In this document: piece after piece, positions 13,719-23,165 of the stretch | How positions within the stretch are numbered: position 1 is the stretch's first letter | Layout of the letters: each line of letters starts with the position of its first letter | DNA from: Nevskia ramosa DSM 11499 | Lineage (GTDB): Bacteria; Pseudomonadota; Gammaproteobacteria; Nevskiales; Nevskiaceae | Assembly (NCBI RefSeq): GCF_000420645.1 | Contig: NZ_ATVI01000006.1 | Location: forward strand, 558,001 to 622,000 | DNA length: 64,000 nt | Reading direction: 5' to 3' | Notes under the pieces: generated by a model | Databases searched by the model: none | What the model was told of the DNA's origin: nothing | The model's input: only the letters and a program-made list of their open reading frames with translations | Position numbers and translations under genes: made by a program

Positions 13719-14804
13719 CTAGCTCTCTTGATCGAAGGCACGCAGCGCCAAACCCGCGGCGATCAGCATCGACGCCTGGTCCTGACCGAGCTGCGCCGGC
13801 TTGGCGCGGGAATCGACATTCATCTTCGCGAACGGCTGGGCGATCACGCAGGGAATCTGCAGACGCTTCTGGATCGCCACCTCGACGCCCGGAATATGGG
13901 CGCAGCCGCCGGCCAGGATCAGCTGGTCGATGACGTTGTGGCGCGATGCGGCAGCGAAGAAGAACTGCAGCGCGCGATCGATCTGCTGGGCCATGTCGGC
14001 AATGAAATGGCTGAGCACTTCGTCGCCGTAATTGGCCGGCAGATTGCCGAGGCGCTTGGCCTTGCCGGCTTCCTCGTAGCTCAGACCGTAGAACCGCATG
14101 ATGTCCTCGGTCAGCTGCCGACCGCCGAAAGATTGATCGCGGGTGTAGACGGTCTGCAGGTCGTGGAGCACCAGCAGCGAGGTCGTCGAGGCGCCGACAT
14201 CGACGATGGCAACCGTCTTGCCGACGCCGAGCGCCGGCATCTGATGGGTGAGCAGTTCGCAGGAATTCTCGAGCGCGTAGGCCTCGATGTCGACGATCAG
14301 CGGCGTCAGGCCGGCGATCTCGAGTGCGGCAATCCGCGATTCGACCTGTTCCTTGCGACAGGCGGCGAGCAGCACGTCGACGCTTTCCTTGTCATGGGCC
14401 GTGGGGCCGAGCACCTGGAAATCGAGATTCACTTCGTCGATCGGATACGGAATGTACTGATCGGCCTCGGCCTTGATCTGCTCTTCCATGTCGTTGTCCT
14501 TCAGGGACGCAGGCATGGAAATGACCTTGCTGATCACCGAAGAGCCAGCAACCGCGACGGCACATTGACGGTTGCGGGTGCCGGCGCGGTTCATCGCTTT
14601 CAGGATCACTTCGCCGACGGCGCGCGGATCGGCAATCTGGCGGTCGACGACGCAGTTCGGCGGCAGCAGTTCGATGGCGAAGGATTCGACGCTGTAACGC
14701 TCGCCGCGACGGCTCAACTCCAGCAGCTTGACCGCGCTGGATGAAATATCCAGACCGATCAGCTCCCGGCTCCGCCTTCCGAACAGCGATTGTTTGATCG
14801 ACAT
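13719..14804 (-). CDS. pilM: Type IV pilus assembly ATPase-like protein PilM
   Basis: A 361-residue cytoplasmic protein with an actin/FtsA fold. Phosphate-binding segments are GLDISSSAVKLLEL near residue 17 and VDVGASTTSLLV near 195. PilM binds the N-terminal tail of PilN and helps set up the inner-membrane ring. First gene of pilMNOPQ-aroK-aroB-dgt; its promoter must lie in the 341-bp gap shared with the divergent PBP gene. Confidence 0.95.
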   Translation of the reverse strand: MSIKQSLFGRRSRELIGLDISSSAVKLLELSRRGERYSVESFAIELLPPNCVVDRQIADPRAVGEVILKAMNRAGTRNRQCAVAVAGSSVISKVISMPASLKDNDMEEQIKAEADQYIPYPIDEVNLDFQVLGPTAHDKESVDVLLAACRKEQVESRIAALEIAGLTPLIVDIEAYALENSCELLTHQMPALGVGKTVAIVDVGASTTSLLVLHDLQTVYTRDQSFGGRQLTEDIMRFYGLSYEEAGKAKRLGNLPANYGDEVLSHFIADMAQQIDRALQFFFAAASRHNVIDQLILAGGCAHIPGVEVAIQKRLQIPCVIAQPFAKMNVDSRAKPAQLGQDQASMLIAAGLALRAFDQES

Positions 14805-15145
14805 TTGTCCCGAGCGCCCCTGTTTACAAATCCCCGCGAAGCCCTATGCGGTCGCACTCGCGAACTACGGTGGCCGGTCTTTGGTGACGGCTCCCCGAGC
14901 AGGACTTAATATAGTTCATGTTGTTTACGCCGCAGCAACAACTTACTTGCCTAAGTGCCTGATGGGAGTTCCAAAGCAGGCGATGAAAGGTGAACCGTCG
15001 AGACCCGTTGCGGGTGGCCGGAAAAGTATCCCGAAAGCTCACCATCGAGCTTGCAGTTTCCGGTCCATCGCCTAGCGTTCATCAGGCTATTGCCAAGGCC
15101 ATTTCCCAGGCCAATCCCCAGGATTGAAATTCGTGATCGAAACCC
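14805..15145. promoter_or_regulatory. Divergent intergenic region pilM / PBP1A with an inverted repeat
   Basis: No gene is evident here. The notable element is an inverted repeat, GTTGTT (14920-14925) and AACAAC (14937-14942), with an 11-base spacer. Just beside it on the minus strand is a -10-like TATATT (14908-14913) that could serve pilM; a TTGCTG lies upstream but with a 19-bp spacer, longer than ideal. The rest is of average composition. No PBP1A promoter could be recognised. Confidence 0.35.
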
Positions 15146-17578
15146 GTGTCTCCTGATCGCCGCCGCCTTGTCGGCCGCATCGCCCTGATCGGCCTGCTGG
15201 TGCTGACCGTCGCTGCCGTCGGCGGCTTTCTGATGCTGCGTGCCTGGGTGATGCCGCAACTGCCCTCGGTGGCCAGCCTCCACGAGATCCGTCTCGGCGT
15301 ACCCCTCAGGGTTTATACGCGGGACGGAAAACTGATCGGCGAGTTCGGCGCCGAACGGCGTGAACCGCTGACCTATGCGCAACTTCCGAAGCCGCTGGTG
15401 CAGGCTTTCCTGGCCGCCGAGGATGATCGCTTCTTCGAGCATTCGGGTGTCGATGTCGCCGGTCTCGCGCGCGCCGCTGTGGTGCTGGCCACCACCGGTC
15501 AGAAACGCCAAGGCGGTTCGACGATCACCATGCAGCTGGCGCGCAACGTCTATCTGACCAACGAGCGCAGCTTCACCCGCAAGATCAAGGAAATCTTCCT
15601 GGCCCGGAAGATCGAGACTGAGCTGAGCAAGGAGCAGATTCTCGAGCTGTATCTGAACCGCATCTTCCTCGGCAATCGCGCCTATGGCGTCGGTGCCGCG
15701 GCTTCGGTCTACTTTGGTCGCGAGGTCAGCAAGCTCACGGTCGGCGAGATGGCACTGATCGCCGGCCTGCCGAAAGCGCCCTCACGCGACAACCCGCTGA
15801 ACAATGCCGACCGCGCCAAGAATCGCCGCGACTACGTGCTGCGCCGCATGCACGATCTCGGCTACATCGACGACAGCGCCTGGAAGACCGCCACCGCCGA
15901 ACCGATCACCGCGTTCGAGCACCCGGCGCTGGTCGAAGTGGAAGCCAGCTATGTCGCCGAGATGGTCCGCGCCGAGCTGTACGCCAAGCACGGCGAAGCG
16001 ACCTATACCGATGGCTTCGTGGTGACCACGACGCTCGACTCGACGCGGCAGCTCGCCGCCAACGCCGCGCTCCGAGGCGGCCTGCTGGCCTACGAAGAAC
16101 GCCACGGCTTCAACGGCGCCGAAGCGAAGCTGCCGCCGGCACTGCTGGCAACCCTGAACGCCAAGCCCTCATCACCGGAAGTGCTGGTGCAGCTGGCGGC
16201 GCGGCCGCCAGTGGCCGGCCTGCAGCCGGCCGTGGTGCTCAGCCTGACGCCGGATCTGCTGCGCATGGTCACCGACAACGGCATCGTCGAACTGCCGAAG
16301 ACCGCGTTCGCCTGGGCCGGCTTCAACGACAAGCGGACGCTTGCCGCCGGCGACATCGTGCGCATCGCCAAGGTCGGGGCGAATCTGCGCTTGACCCAGA
16401 TCCCCGAAGTGCAGGGCGCTTTTGTCGCGCTTGATCCGCGCGACGGCGGCGTGCAATCGCTGGTCGGCGGCTACGATTTCTTCCTCGGCAACTTCAACCG
16501 CGTGACCCAGGCGCGGCGCCAGGTCGGCAGCGGTTTCAAGCCGTTCCTGTACACGGCGGCGTTATCGAAAGGCTACACGCCGGCCTCGATCTTCCTCGAC
16601 GCGCCGGTGGTGTTCACCTCCAGCGTCAACCCGGACGACGACTGGCGGCCGGGCAACTACGAAGGCAAGTTCCGCGGCCCGATGCGGCTGCGCGATGCGC
16701 TGGCGCTGTCGCGCAATCTGGTGTCGGTGAGAGTCGCGCAGGCCGTCGGCATCGAATACACGCGCGAGTTCGCCTCGCGCTTCGGCTTCGACAAATCCCG
16801 TCTGCCGGCCGATCTGACCGTCGCCCTCGGCAGCGCCTCGATGACGCCGATGGAGCAGGCCCGCGCCTATGCGGTGTTCGCCAACGGCGGCTTCCTGATC
16901 GATCCCTACTTCATCGCGTCGATCACCGACGGCACCGGCCGCGAGGTCTTCCACGCCCGGCCGAAGCTGGCCTGCCCGGTCTGCGATGCGCCGCCGCCGG
17001 AACCCGCGCTCGATCCGGTCACCGGTCAGCCAGTCGCCATTCCAGAACCGCTGACGGTGCAGGCGGCCGAGCCGCCGGTGGCGCCGGAAGATCGTGCGCC
17101 GCGCGTGCTGGCGTCGACGCTCGACTATCTGATCAGCAGCATGCTGCATGACGTGGTCACACGCGGCACCGCGTCCCAGGTGCGCAGCCTCGGCCGCGAC
17201 GATCTGGCCGGCAAGACGGCGACCTCGAACGATGAGACCGATGCCTGGTTCAACGGCTTTTCGACGACCTTGGTCGCCGTCGCCTGGGTCGGTTTCGACC
17301 AGCCGAAGCCGCTCGGCCGTGGCGAAGTCGGTGGCCGTGCCGCGGTACCGATGTGGATGGATTACATGAAGACCGCGCTGAAAGGCGTGCCGCAGCAGAA
17401 GCAGCCGAGGCCGCCGGGCCTGACCGATATCGCGATCAATCCGGCCACCGGCAAGCTGGTGGCTGGCGGCACACCGGGCTCGCTGTCCGAGGTCGTTCAG
17501 AGCGATCACCTGCCGCCACCGGATGACGGCATCAGCCCTTACGGCAATCCGGACAACGCCGCCGCCGACATTTTCTGA
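15146..17578 (+). CDS. mrcA: Penicillin-binding protein 1A (bifunctional transglycosylase/transpeptidase)
   Basis: An 810-residue class A PBP that polymerises and cross-links peptidoglycan. It has a membrane anchor at about 10-33 and a GT51 glycosyltransferase domain with catalytic Glu92 (AEDDRFFEH) and GGSTITMQLARN. A probable OB-like insert lies around 310-430. The transpeptidase has Ser462-x-x-Lys465 (SGFK) and Ser522-x-Asn524 (SRN). The third motif, normally KTG, reads K690-T-A692. The start is GTG with no obvious ribosome site. It is divergent from pilM, as in many gammaproteobacteria, and its stop overlaps the next ATG. It is shorter than E. coli PBP1A (850). Confidence 0.95.
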   Translation: MSPDRRRLVGRIALIGLLVLTVAAVGGFLMLRAWVMPQLPSVASLHEIRLGVPLRVYTRDGKLIGEFGAERREPLTYAQLPKPLVQAFLAAEDDRFFEHSGVDVAGLARAAVVLATTGQKRQGGSTITMQLARNVYLTNERSFTRKIKEIFLARKIETELSKEQILELYLNRIFLGNRAYGVGAAASVYFGREVSKLTVGEMALIAGLPKAPSRDNPLNNADRAKNRRDYVLRRMHDLGYIDDSAWKTATAEPITAFEHPALVEVEASYVAEMVRAELYAKHGEATYTDGFVVTTTLDSTRQLAANAALRGGLLAYEERHGFNGAEAKLPPALLATLNAKPSSPEVLVQLAARPPVAGLQPAVVLSLTPDLLRMVTDNGIVELPKTAFAWAGFNDKRTLAAGDIVRIAKVGANLRLTQIPEVQGAFVALDPRDGGVQSLVGGYDFFLGNFNRVTQARRQVGSGFKPFLYTAALSKGYTPASIFLDAPVVFTSSVNPDDDWRPGNYEGKFRGPMRLRDALALSRNLVSVRVAQAVGIEYTREFASRFGFDKSRLPADLTVALGSASMTPMEQARAYAVFANGGFLIDPYFIASITDGTGREVFHARPKLACPVCDAPPPEPALDPVTGQPVAIPEPLTVQAAEPPVAPEDRAPRVLASTLDYLISSMLHDVVTRGTASQVRSLGRDDLAGKTATSNDETDAWFNGFSTTLVAVAWVGFDQPKPLGRGEVGGRAAVPMWMDYMKTALKGVPQQKQPRPPGLTDIAINPATGKLVAGGTPGSLSEVVQSDHLPPPDDGISPYGNPDNAAADIF

Positions 17579-18246
17579 TGAGCCGGCGCAGCACTCCGAG
17601 CAGCGGCCACGGCAGCGATCCGAGCCGTGAAGTGATCGCCGAAGCGGCGCGGATCATCTGCGAGGAAGACGTACTCGACTACCGCAGCGCCAAGCTGAAG
17701 GCGCTGCAGCGGCTCGGGCAGAAATCTGGACCGGGCAGCCGTGGCGCGCTGCCGGACAACGCCAGCATCCAGGCCGCGGTGATCGAGTATCAGCGGATCT
17801 TCGGCGGCAGCGATTACGCCGGCCATCTGATCGCGATGCGCCGCGCCGCCGTGCAGGCGATGAAGCTGTTGCAACCAGGCTTCTCGCCGCGGCTGGTCGG
17901 CGCGGTGGTCAGCGGTGCAATCACCTATGCGCATCGCGTGCAGATCCACGGCTTCGCCGATCGCCCGGAGACGCTGGATTTCTTTCTGCAGGATCGCGGC
18001 ATTCCGTTCGAGCAGGACGAGCGCGACTACCGCTATCCGGACGGCACCGAAGTACCGGTGCCGCTGGCCCGTTTCGAAGCCGGCGAGATCGGCATCGACA
18101 TCGCGATGTTCGGGCTCGACGATCTGCGCCGCACGCCGCTGTCGCCCAGCGATGGCCTGCCGATGAAGCGCCTGAACCTGGCTGATGCAGAAGCACTGGC
18201 GGCGGTCGGCGTCGACGCGATACTCGGCAGTCAGATGCTTGGCTAG
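17578..18246 (+). CDS. Conserved-looking protein of unknown function coupled to PBP1A
   Basis: A 222-residue cytoplasmic protein without signal peptide or membrane helix. Its ATG overlaps the PBP1A stop (TGATG), so the two are probably translationally coupled. The N-terminal half is helical (EVIAEAARIICEEDVLDYRSAKLKALQRLG); a central region has hydrophobic helices around AITYAHRVQIHGFADRPETL; the C-terminal half ends in LNLADAEALAAVGVDAILG. Conserved-looking Asp and Arg residues hint at a nucleotide or phosphate site, but I do not recognise the fold. The position suggests a peptidoglycan or envelope link. A strong terminator follows. Confidence 0.75.
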   Translation: MSRRSTPSSGHGSDPSREVIAEAARIICEEDVLDYRSAKLKALQRLGQKSGPGSRGALPDNASIQAAVIEYQRIFGGSDYAGHLIAMRRAAVQAMKLLQPGFSPRLVGAVVSGAITYAHRVQIHGFADRPETLDFFLQDRGIPFEQDERDYRYPDGTEVPVPLARFEAGEIGIDIAMFGLDDLRRTPLSPSDGLPMKRLNLADAEALAAVGVDAILGSQMLG

Positions 18247-18277
18247 AAACTATCGGCTAGCGAGAAGCGAGACAACG

Positions 18278-18308
18278 AAAAAGGCCAGCTCGAAAGCTGG
18301 CCTTTTTT
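18278..18308. terminator. Bidirectional rho-independent terminator
   Basis: The stem GGCCAGCT/AGCTGGCC with a CGAA loop is extended by five A on the left and six T on the right, giving a 13-bp stem that works in both directions. It separates the PBP1A operon (plus) from gltA (minus), which converge here. Confidence 0.9.
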
Positions 18309-18324
18309 CTGCTGCATCAGACGA

Positions 18325-19617
18325 TCAGCGCGTCGAGATCGCCTGATACTCGCGCACCGGCGCGCCGGTGTAGACCTGACGCGGACGGGCGATCTTCAGC
18401 CCGGCCGGATCGGCATTCATCTCGTTCCAATGCGCCACCCAACCGACGGTGCGGGCAATCGCGAACATCGGCGTGAACATGTTCACCGGGATGCCGAGCG
18501 CCTTGTAGATGATGCCCGAGTAGAAATCGACGTTCGGGTACAGCTTGCGCGACTTGAAGTAGTCGTCGTTCAGCGCGATCTCTTCCAGCTTCATCGCCAG
18601 TTCGAGCTGCGGATCGTTGATCTTCAGTTCCTTGAGCACCTTGTGGCACTGCTCGCGGATGATCGTCGCGCGCGGATCGAAGTTCTTGTACACGCGATGG
18701 CCGAAGCCCATCAGGCGGACGCCGGAATTCTTGTCCTTGACCTTGTCCATGAACGGCTGGACGTTCTTCACGTCGCCGATCTCCTCGAGCATCTTCAGCA
18801 CGGCTTCGTTGGCGCCGCCGTGCGCCGGGCCCCAGAGCGCCGCGATGCCGGACGAGATCGCGGCGTACGGATTGGTGCCGGTCGAACCGGCCATGCGCAC
18901 GGTGCTGGTCGAGGCGTTCTGCTCGTGATCGGCGTGCAGGATGAACAGCACGTCCAGCGCCTTGGCGGCGACCGGATTGATCTCGTAATCCTCGGCCGGC
19001 ACCGCGAACATCATGTGCAGCAGGTTCGAGCAGTAATCGAGCGAGTTCTTCGGGTACATGAACGGCTGGCCGAAGTACTTCTTGTACGCGGCGGCCGCGA
19101 TCGTCGGGATCTTCGCGATCATCCGGTGGGCAAAGATCTCGCGGTGCTTCGGATCCTTGTTGTTGGTGGTGTCGTGATAGAACGCCGACAGCGAACCGAC
19201 GATGCCGGTGAGCATTGCCATCGGGTGCGCGTCGTAGTTGAAGCCCTTGTAGAAGCTCAGCAGCGACTCGTTGATCATCGTGTGGCGACGGATCGATGCG
19301 TCGAACTCGTCGAGCTCGGTCTTGTTCGGCAGCTCGCCGTGCAGGATCAGGTAGGCGACTTCGATGAACGAGGAGTGATTCGCCAGCTGGTCGACCGGAT
19401 AGCCGCGATACAGCAGCACGCCCTGGTCGCCATCGATGTATGTGATCGCGCTCTTGCACGAGCAGGTCGACGTGAAGCCGGGATCGTAGGTGAACAGATC
19501 CATCTTGTCGTAGACCTTGCCGACATCGGCGCCAGCCGGCCCCAGCGTGCCTTTCACCAGCGGCAGATCGACCTTCTCGCCGGTTTCGTTGTTCAGCAGG
19601 CTGTAGCTCGTCGTCAT
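18325..19617 (-). CDS. gltA: Citrate synthase
   Basis: A 430-residue type II-like citrate synthase that condenses oxaloacetate and acetyl-CoA. Catalytic and substrate regions are intact: [10 protein letters not shown], the [11 protein letters not shown] loop and [14 protein letters not shown]. The ATG at 19617 has GGAG 8 bases upstream; an in-frame upstream start would add 30 residues not found in the family. It has its own leader and shares a terminator with the PBP1A operon. The length fits the NADH-sensitive gammaproteobacterial class. Confidence 0.96.
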   Translation of the reverse strand: MTTSYSLLNNETGEKVDLPLVKGTLGPAGADVGKVYDKMDLFTYDPGFTSTCSCKSAITYIDGDQGVLLYRGYPVDQLANHSSFIEVAYLILHGELPNKTELDEFDASIRRHTMINESLLSFYKGFNYDAHPMAMLTGIVGSLSAFYHDTTNNKDPKHREIFAHRMIAKIPTIAAAAYKKYFGQPFMYPKNSLDYCSNLLHMMFAVPAEDYEINPVAAKALDVLFILHADHEQNASTSTVRMAGSTGTNPYAAISSGIAALWGPAHGGANEAVLKMLEEIGDVKNVQPFMDKVKDKNSGVRLMGFGHRVYKNFDPRATIIREQCHKVLKELKINDPQLELAMKLEEIALNDDYFKSRKLYPNVDFYSGIIYKALGIPVNMFTPMFAIARTVGWVAHWNEMNADPAGLKIARPRQVYTGAPVREYQAISTR

Positions 19618-19640
19618 CGCATCTTCTCCGTCGGACTGTT

Positions 19641-19658
19641 GGGACGGCATTCCGTCCC
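19641..19658 (-). promoter_or_regulatory. Hairpin in the gltA 5' leader
   Basis: GGGACGG and CCGTCCC form a perfect 7-bp stem with a 4-base loop, ending 24 bp before the gltA start codon. The rest of the 19618-19874 gap holds no gene and no convincing promoter. The hairpin could affect gltA translation or mRNA stability, or simply be chance in GC-rich DNA. Confidence 0.4.
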
Positions 19659-19874
19659 GCAAGAAATGTGCAGTGCCGCAATCAATCCGCACAAAAACCC
19701 TGCGCACACCGTGTGGGGCGGCATTAGGTTCTTGGGGGATCTCCCGGCGAGTCCGGCAAGCATAACGATTTTCGTCGCCCTTCGGCCATAGCCTGCCCTG
19801 ATCAAAACAGGGGATTCCCGCAGTTTCCTCTGCTGAAGCAGAGCTCGACCCCTTCCGATGCCGGAAGCGGACAT

Positions 19875-19900
19875 AAAAAAGCCGCCCGGAGGCGGCTTTT
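19875..19900 (-). terminator. Rho-independent terminator after rpmE2
   Basis: Read on the minus strand: stem GCCGCC/GGCGGC with a TCCG loop, extended by A-T pairs and followed by six T. It starts 22 bp after the L31 stop codon. Confidence 0.88.
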
Positions 19901-19922
19901 CGAAGCGACGGCTGACGACAGC

Positions 19923-20162
19923 TCAGGAAGCGTAGCGCTTGCGGAACTTGTCGATACGGCCGCCGATGTCGGCAACCTTCTGCTTGCCCGTGTAGAACGG
20001 GTGCGAAGCGCTGGACACGTCCAGGTTCAGCAGCGGATAGGTCTTGCCGTCGATCACGATCGTTTCACGCGGCTTCAGCGTGGTACGGATGATGAAGGTC
20101 TTGTCGGCGGAGTTGTCCTTGAAGGCAACTTCGGAATATTCGGGATGGATGTCGGGCTTCAT
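19923..20162 (-). CDS. rpmE2: 50S ribosomal protein L31 type B
   Basis: 79 residues, beginning [16 protein letters not shown], with [13 protein letters not shown] and [13 protein letters not shown]. These are type B L31 hallmarks. It has none of the CxxC zinc ligands of type A L31, so it is the zinc-independent form. It has its own candidate promoter and a strong terminator. GAGG lies 7 bases before the ATG. Type B genes are often zinc-regulated; no Zur box is evident here. Confidence 0.95.
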   Translation of the reverse strand: MKPDIHPEYSEVAFKDNSADKTFIIRTTLKPRETIVIDGKTYPLLNLDVSSASHPFYTGKQKVADIGGRIDKFRKRYAS

Positions 20163-20214
20163 GGCGTCCTCGGAGGTTGGTGCCTACCGGACAGCGGAGG
20201 GCGAAAGGACGCGG

Positions 20215-20243
20215 AGTCTAATGAACTGGCCGGATCGAGGCAA
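20215..20243 (-). promoter_or_regulatory. Candidate sigma-70 promoter for rpmE2
   Basis: On the minus strand, TTGCCT (20238-20243) and TAGACT (20215-20220) are separated by exactly 17 bp; each matches consensus at 4 of 6 positions. It would give a leader of about 45 bases and makes the L31 gene independent of the operon upstream. Confidence 0.45.
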
Positions 20244-20265
20244 GTCCCTTGTCCGTACAGCGGCC

Positions 20266-20664
20266 TCAGTCGCTCTCGGCTTCGACGTCGACCGTGTGCT
20301 CGTCCAGATCGTCCGACACCCAGACCCGCACCGTCATTGGCCGGCAGCAGACGCTGCAGTCCTCGCTGTAGGTCTGCGAGCCGGCGCTGAGATCGATGGT
20401 CAGCGGAATGATTTCCCAGCAGGCCGGACAGGTGACCTTGGTTTCTTCGAGGATGCCGTCGTCTTCGGCGTCATCGACCGCTTCGACGACTTCCTTGACG
20501 CTGATCGTGTACTCCTCGTCCTCGTCGACCAGCAGCCGCACGGTCATCGGCGAGTCGCAGACACAGCATTCCTCGACCCAGGTTTTCGAGCCCTTGTCCG
20601 GATCGACCGTCAGCGGGATCGATTCGTGGCAGGCCGGACAGATGACTTCGGCTTCTTCGCGCAT
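20266..20664 (-). CDS. Tandem-duplicated CPXCG-type cysteine-rich protein
   Basis: 132 acidic residues made of two similar halves of about 66. Each half has the same four-cysteine zinc-ribbon-like pattern: C9-PA-C12 with CC33-34-V-C36, and C79-PA-C82 with C103-SV-C106. Each half also shares the pieces IPLT and PMTVR. Family members I know of (CPXCG motif proteins) are normally one unit of about 60-70 residues. It lies 28 bp after hemW. The function is unknown; zinc binding is inferred from the cysteines. Confidence 0.8.
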   Translation of the reverse strand: MREEAEVICPACHESIPLTVDPDKGSKTWVEECCVCDSPMTVRLLVDEDEEYTISVKEVVEAVDDAEDDGILEETKVTCPACWEIIPLTIDLSAGSQTYSEDCSVCCRPMTVRVWVSDDLDEHTVDVEAESD

Positions 20665-20692
20665 GGTCGGTAGTGCGGAGTTAGAGGCAGGA

Positions 20693-21844
20693 TCAGAGAA
20701 ACTCGCTGATTAGTGTATTCAGATGCGCGCGGCCGAGGGCAGTCGGAAGGATGACCGCGTCATCCTGCTCGAGCAAACCTCGTGCCGCCAGCTTCGCCAG
20801 TCTGGGTCCGATTTCGGACCGTGCAAGCCCGGTCCGCGCCTCGAACAGCGCCGGACTGAAGCCTTCGTTCAGGCGCAGCGCATTCATCGCGAACTCGAAC
20901 GGCAGCTCCGGTGCGCCGACTTGCCGCTGTTCCTGCAGCGCCCCTGCCTGACCGGCAGCCGCCTGATAGGTCTTCGGCAGCTTGTGCCGCGCGCGGCGCT
21001 CGATGCGATCGGCGAACGTGCGCTTGCCGTGGGCACCGGCGCCGATGCCGAGATAGTCGCCGAACTGCCAGTAATTGCGATTGTGCCGGCTCTGTCGCCC
21101 GACCTGCGCGTAGGCCGAAACCTCGTATTGCGCGTACCCGTGCTCGGCGAGCAGCGCCTGCCCGGCCAGCTGCATCGCCCAGGCCGCATCGTCGTCCGGC
21201 AGTTTCGGTGGCCGGGCCGCGAATTCGGTGTTCGGCTCCAGGGTCAGCTGGTAGTAGCTCAGATGTTCGGGGCCGAGCGCGATCGCCTCGCGCAGATCGG
21301 CCGCCGCTTCGGCCTCGGTCTGCTCGGGCAGCGCGAACATCAGGTCGAGATTCAGATTGTCGAAGCCAGCCGCGCGGGCGATGCGCACGGCGCTCACCGC
21401 ATCGTCATGACCGTGAATGCGGCCGAGCCGCTTGAGCATCGCGTCGTTCAGGCTCTGCACGCCGATCGACAAGCGATTGACCCCCGCTGTTCGGTAATCA
21501 CGGAAATAGCCGGCATCGACGGTGCCCGGATTGGCTTCCAGCGTGATTTCGATGTCCGGCGCGAAGCTGAGTCGCTTGGCAAACGCTTCAAGTACTGAAG
21601 CGATCGCCCGCCCCGAGAACAGGCTTGGCGTGCCACCACCCATGAAGATCGACTGGATCGGCCTTGATTCCGGCTGCAGCAGCTCGAAATCGAGATCGCG
21701 GATCAGCGCCGCGATGTAGGCATCTTCCGGCACTGCGCCGCGCAGGCCGTGCGAATTGAAATCGCAGTACGGGCACTTGGCCACGCACCACGGAAAGTGC
21801 AGGTACAGCGACAGCGGAATCGCTGCCGCATCGACGCCAGTCAC
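20693..21844 (-). CDS. hemW: Radical SAM heme chaperone HemW
   Basis: 383 residues. The radical SAM cluster motif is C20-x3-C24-x2-C27 (WCVAKCPYC), followed by GGGTPSLF and EANPGT, both typical of HemW/HemN-like proteins. The C-terminal HemN domain with a winged-helix-like end ([11 protein letters not shown]) is present. HemW carries heme to target proteins; it is not the coproporphyrinogen oxidase HemN. It overlaps rdgB by 4 bp, a common pairing. Confidence 0.94.
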   Translation of the reverse strand: MTGVDAAAIPLSLYLHFPWCVAKCPYCDFNSHGLRGAVPEDAYIAALIRDLDFELLQPESRPIQSIFMGGGTPSLFSGRAIASVLEAFAKRLSFAPDIEITLEANPGTVDAGYFRDYRTAGVNRLSIGVQSLNDAMLKRLGRIHGHDDAVSAVRIARAAGFDNLNLDLMFALPEQTEAEAAADLREAIALGPEHLSYYQLTLEPNTEFAARPPKLPDDDAAWAMQLAGQALLAEHGYAQYEVSAYAQVGRQSRHNRNYWQFGDYLGIGAGAHGKRTFADRIERRARHKLPKTYQAAAGQAGALQEQRQVGAPELPFEFAMNALRLNEGFSPALFEARTGLARSEIGPRLAKLAARGLLEQDDAVILPTALGRAHLNTLISEFL

Positions 21845-22431
21845 GGCCGCAGTTGCGCCAGCAGCGCCGCGAACGCCCGGGCGCGATGACTGCGCGTGTT
21901 CTTGTCGGCTGCGCTCAACTCGGCGGCGGACTGGCCGGATTCGAGATCGAGAAACAGCGGGTCGTAGCCAAATCCGTTGGCACCACGCGGCTCGCGCAGG
22001 ATGCGGCCCGGCCAGGCACCGAAGGCGATCAGCGGCACTGGATCGTCGGCATGGCGCAGCAGCGCCAGCACCGAGACGAAGCGGGCGGCGCGCTGCTCGT
22101 CAGGCGTTTCGGCCAGGGCGGCGAGCAGCTTGGCGTTGTTGGCGGCATCGTCGCCCTGGGTACCCGCATAGCGAGCCGAGTACACACCCGGCGCGCCGCC
22201 AAGCGCGCCGACTTCAAGGCCGGAGTCATCGGCAATCGCCGGCAGGCCGGACACCTTTGTCGCGTGGCGCGCCTTGATCAGCGCGTTCTCGACAAATGTC
22301 GGCGCGGTTTCTTCCGGCTCGACATCGCTGAACTCGGAAACCAGCTTCAGCTGATAGCCGAGCGGCGCGAGCAGGCTTTCCAGCTCGATCAGCTTCTTGC
22401 GGTTGCGGCTGGCGAGGACGAGCGCGCCCAT
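21841..22431 (-). CDS. rdgB: XTP/dITP pyrophosphatase
   Basis: A 196-residue Ham1/RdgB protein that removes deaminated purine nucleotides. The substrate loop [15 protein letters not shown] lies at the N-terminus, the catalytic ADDSGLEV near residue 68, and FGYDPLF and SHRARA near the end. It sits between rph and hemW in the usual order. Confidence 0.96.
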   Translation of the reverse strand: MGALVLASRNRKKLIELESLLAPLGYQLKLVSEFSDVEPEETAPTFVENALIKARHATKVSGLPAIADDSGLEVGALGGAPGVYSARYAGTQGDDAANNAKLLAALAETPDEQRAARFVSVLALLRHADDPVPLIAFGAWPGRILREPRGANGFGYDPLFLDLESGQSAAELSAADKNTRSHRARAFAALLAQLRP

Positions 22432-22448
22432 GATTCAGCCCGGCGCGA

Positions 22449-23165
22449 TCAGCGCGCCGGCAGCGCCTGCTGCTGGATCGCGCACAACTCGGCGATGCCC
22501 TTCTGGGCGAGGCCGAGCAGGGCGTCGAGTTCGCTGCGCTGGAAGGCGTGGCCTTCGGCGGTGCCCTGTACTTCGATGAAGCCGCCAGCGGCGTTCATGA
22601 CCACGTTCATGTCGGTCTCGCAGTTCGAGTCCTCGGGGTAGTCGAGGTCGAGCACCGGCGTGCCGTTGTAGATGCCGACCGATACCGCGGCGACCTGGCC
22701 GTGCAGCGGATCGCGCTTGATCTTGCCGATCTTGCGCAGATGGGCGATCGCATCGGCGAGCGCGACATAGCCGCCGGTGATGCTGGCGGTGCGGGTGCCG
22801 CCGTCGGCCTGCAGCACGTCGCAATCGATGGTGATGGTCAGGCCGGCCATGGCGTCGAGATCGAGCACCGAGCGCAGGGAACGGCCGATCAGGCGCTGGA
22901 TTTCCTGGGTGCGGCCGCTCTGCTTGCCCTGCGCCGCTTCGCGCTTGGAGCGCGTGTGCGTGGAGCGCGGCAGCATGCCGTATTCGGCGGTCAGCCAGCC
23001 GCCGTCCTTCTTCCACGAGGGGCCCCGTTCCTCGACGCTCGCCGTGCACAGCACCTGGGTATCGCCGAACGCGACCAGCACCGAACCTTCGGCATGGCGC
23101 GTGAACTGACGCTGGATCGTGACGGGACGAAGCTGGTCAGGCGCGCGGTTTGAAGGACGGGTCAC
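22449..23165 (-). CDS. rph: Ribonuclease PH
   Basis: A 238-residue phosphorolytic 3'-5' exoribonuclease that trims tRNA 3' ends. Visible blocks are [17 protein letters not shown], the [15 protein letters not shown] loop, [14 protein letters not shown] and [16 protein letters not shown]. The start is GTG at 23165, overlapping the msrQ 3' end by 29 bp; no later start leaves an intact first strand. Confidence 0.96.
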   Translation of the reverse strand: MTRPSNRAPDQLRPVTIQRQFTRHAEGSVLVAFGDTQVLCTASVEERGPSWKKDGGWLTAEYGMLPRSTHTRSKREAAQGKQSGRTQEIQRLIGRSLRSVLDLDAMAGLTITIDCDVLQADGGTRTASITGGYVALADAIAHLRKIGKIKRDPLHGQVAAVSVGIYNGTPVLDLDYPEDSNCETDMNVVMNAAGGFIEVQGTAEGHAFQRSELDALLGLAQKGIAELCAIQQQALPAR

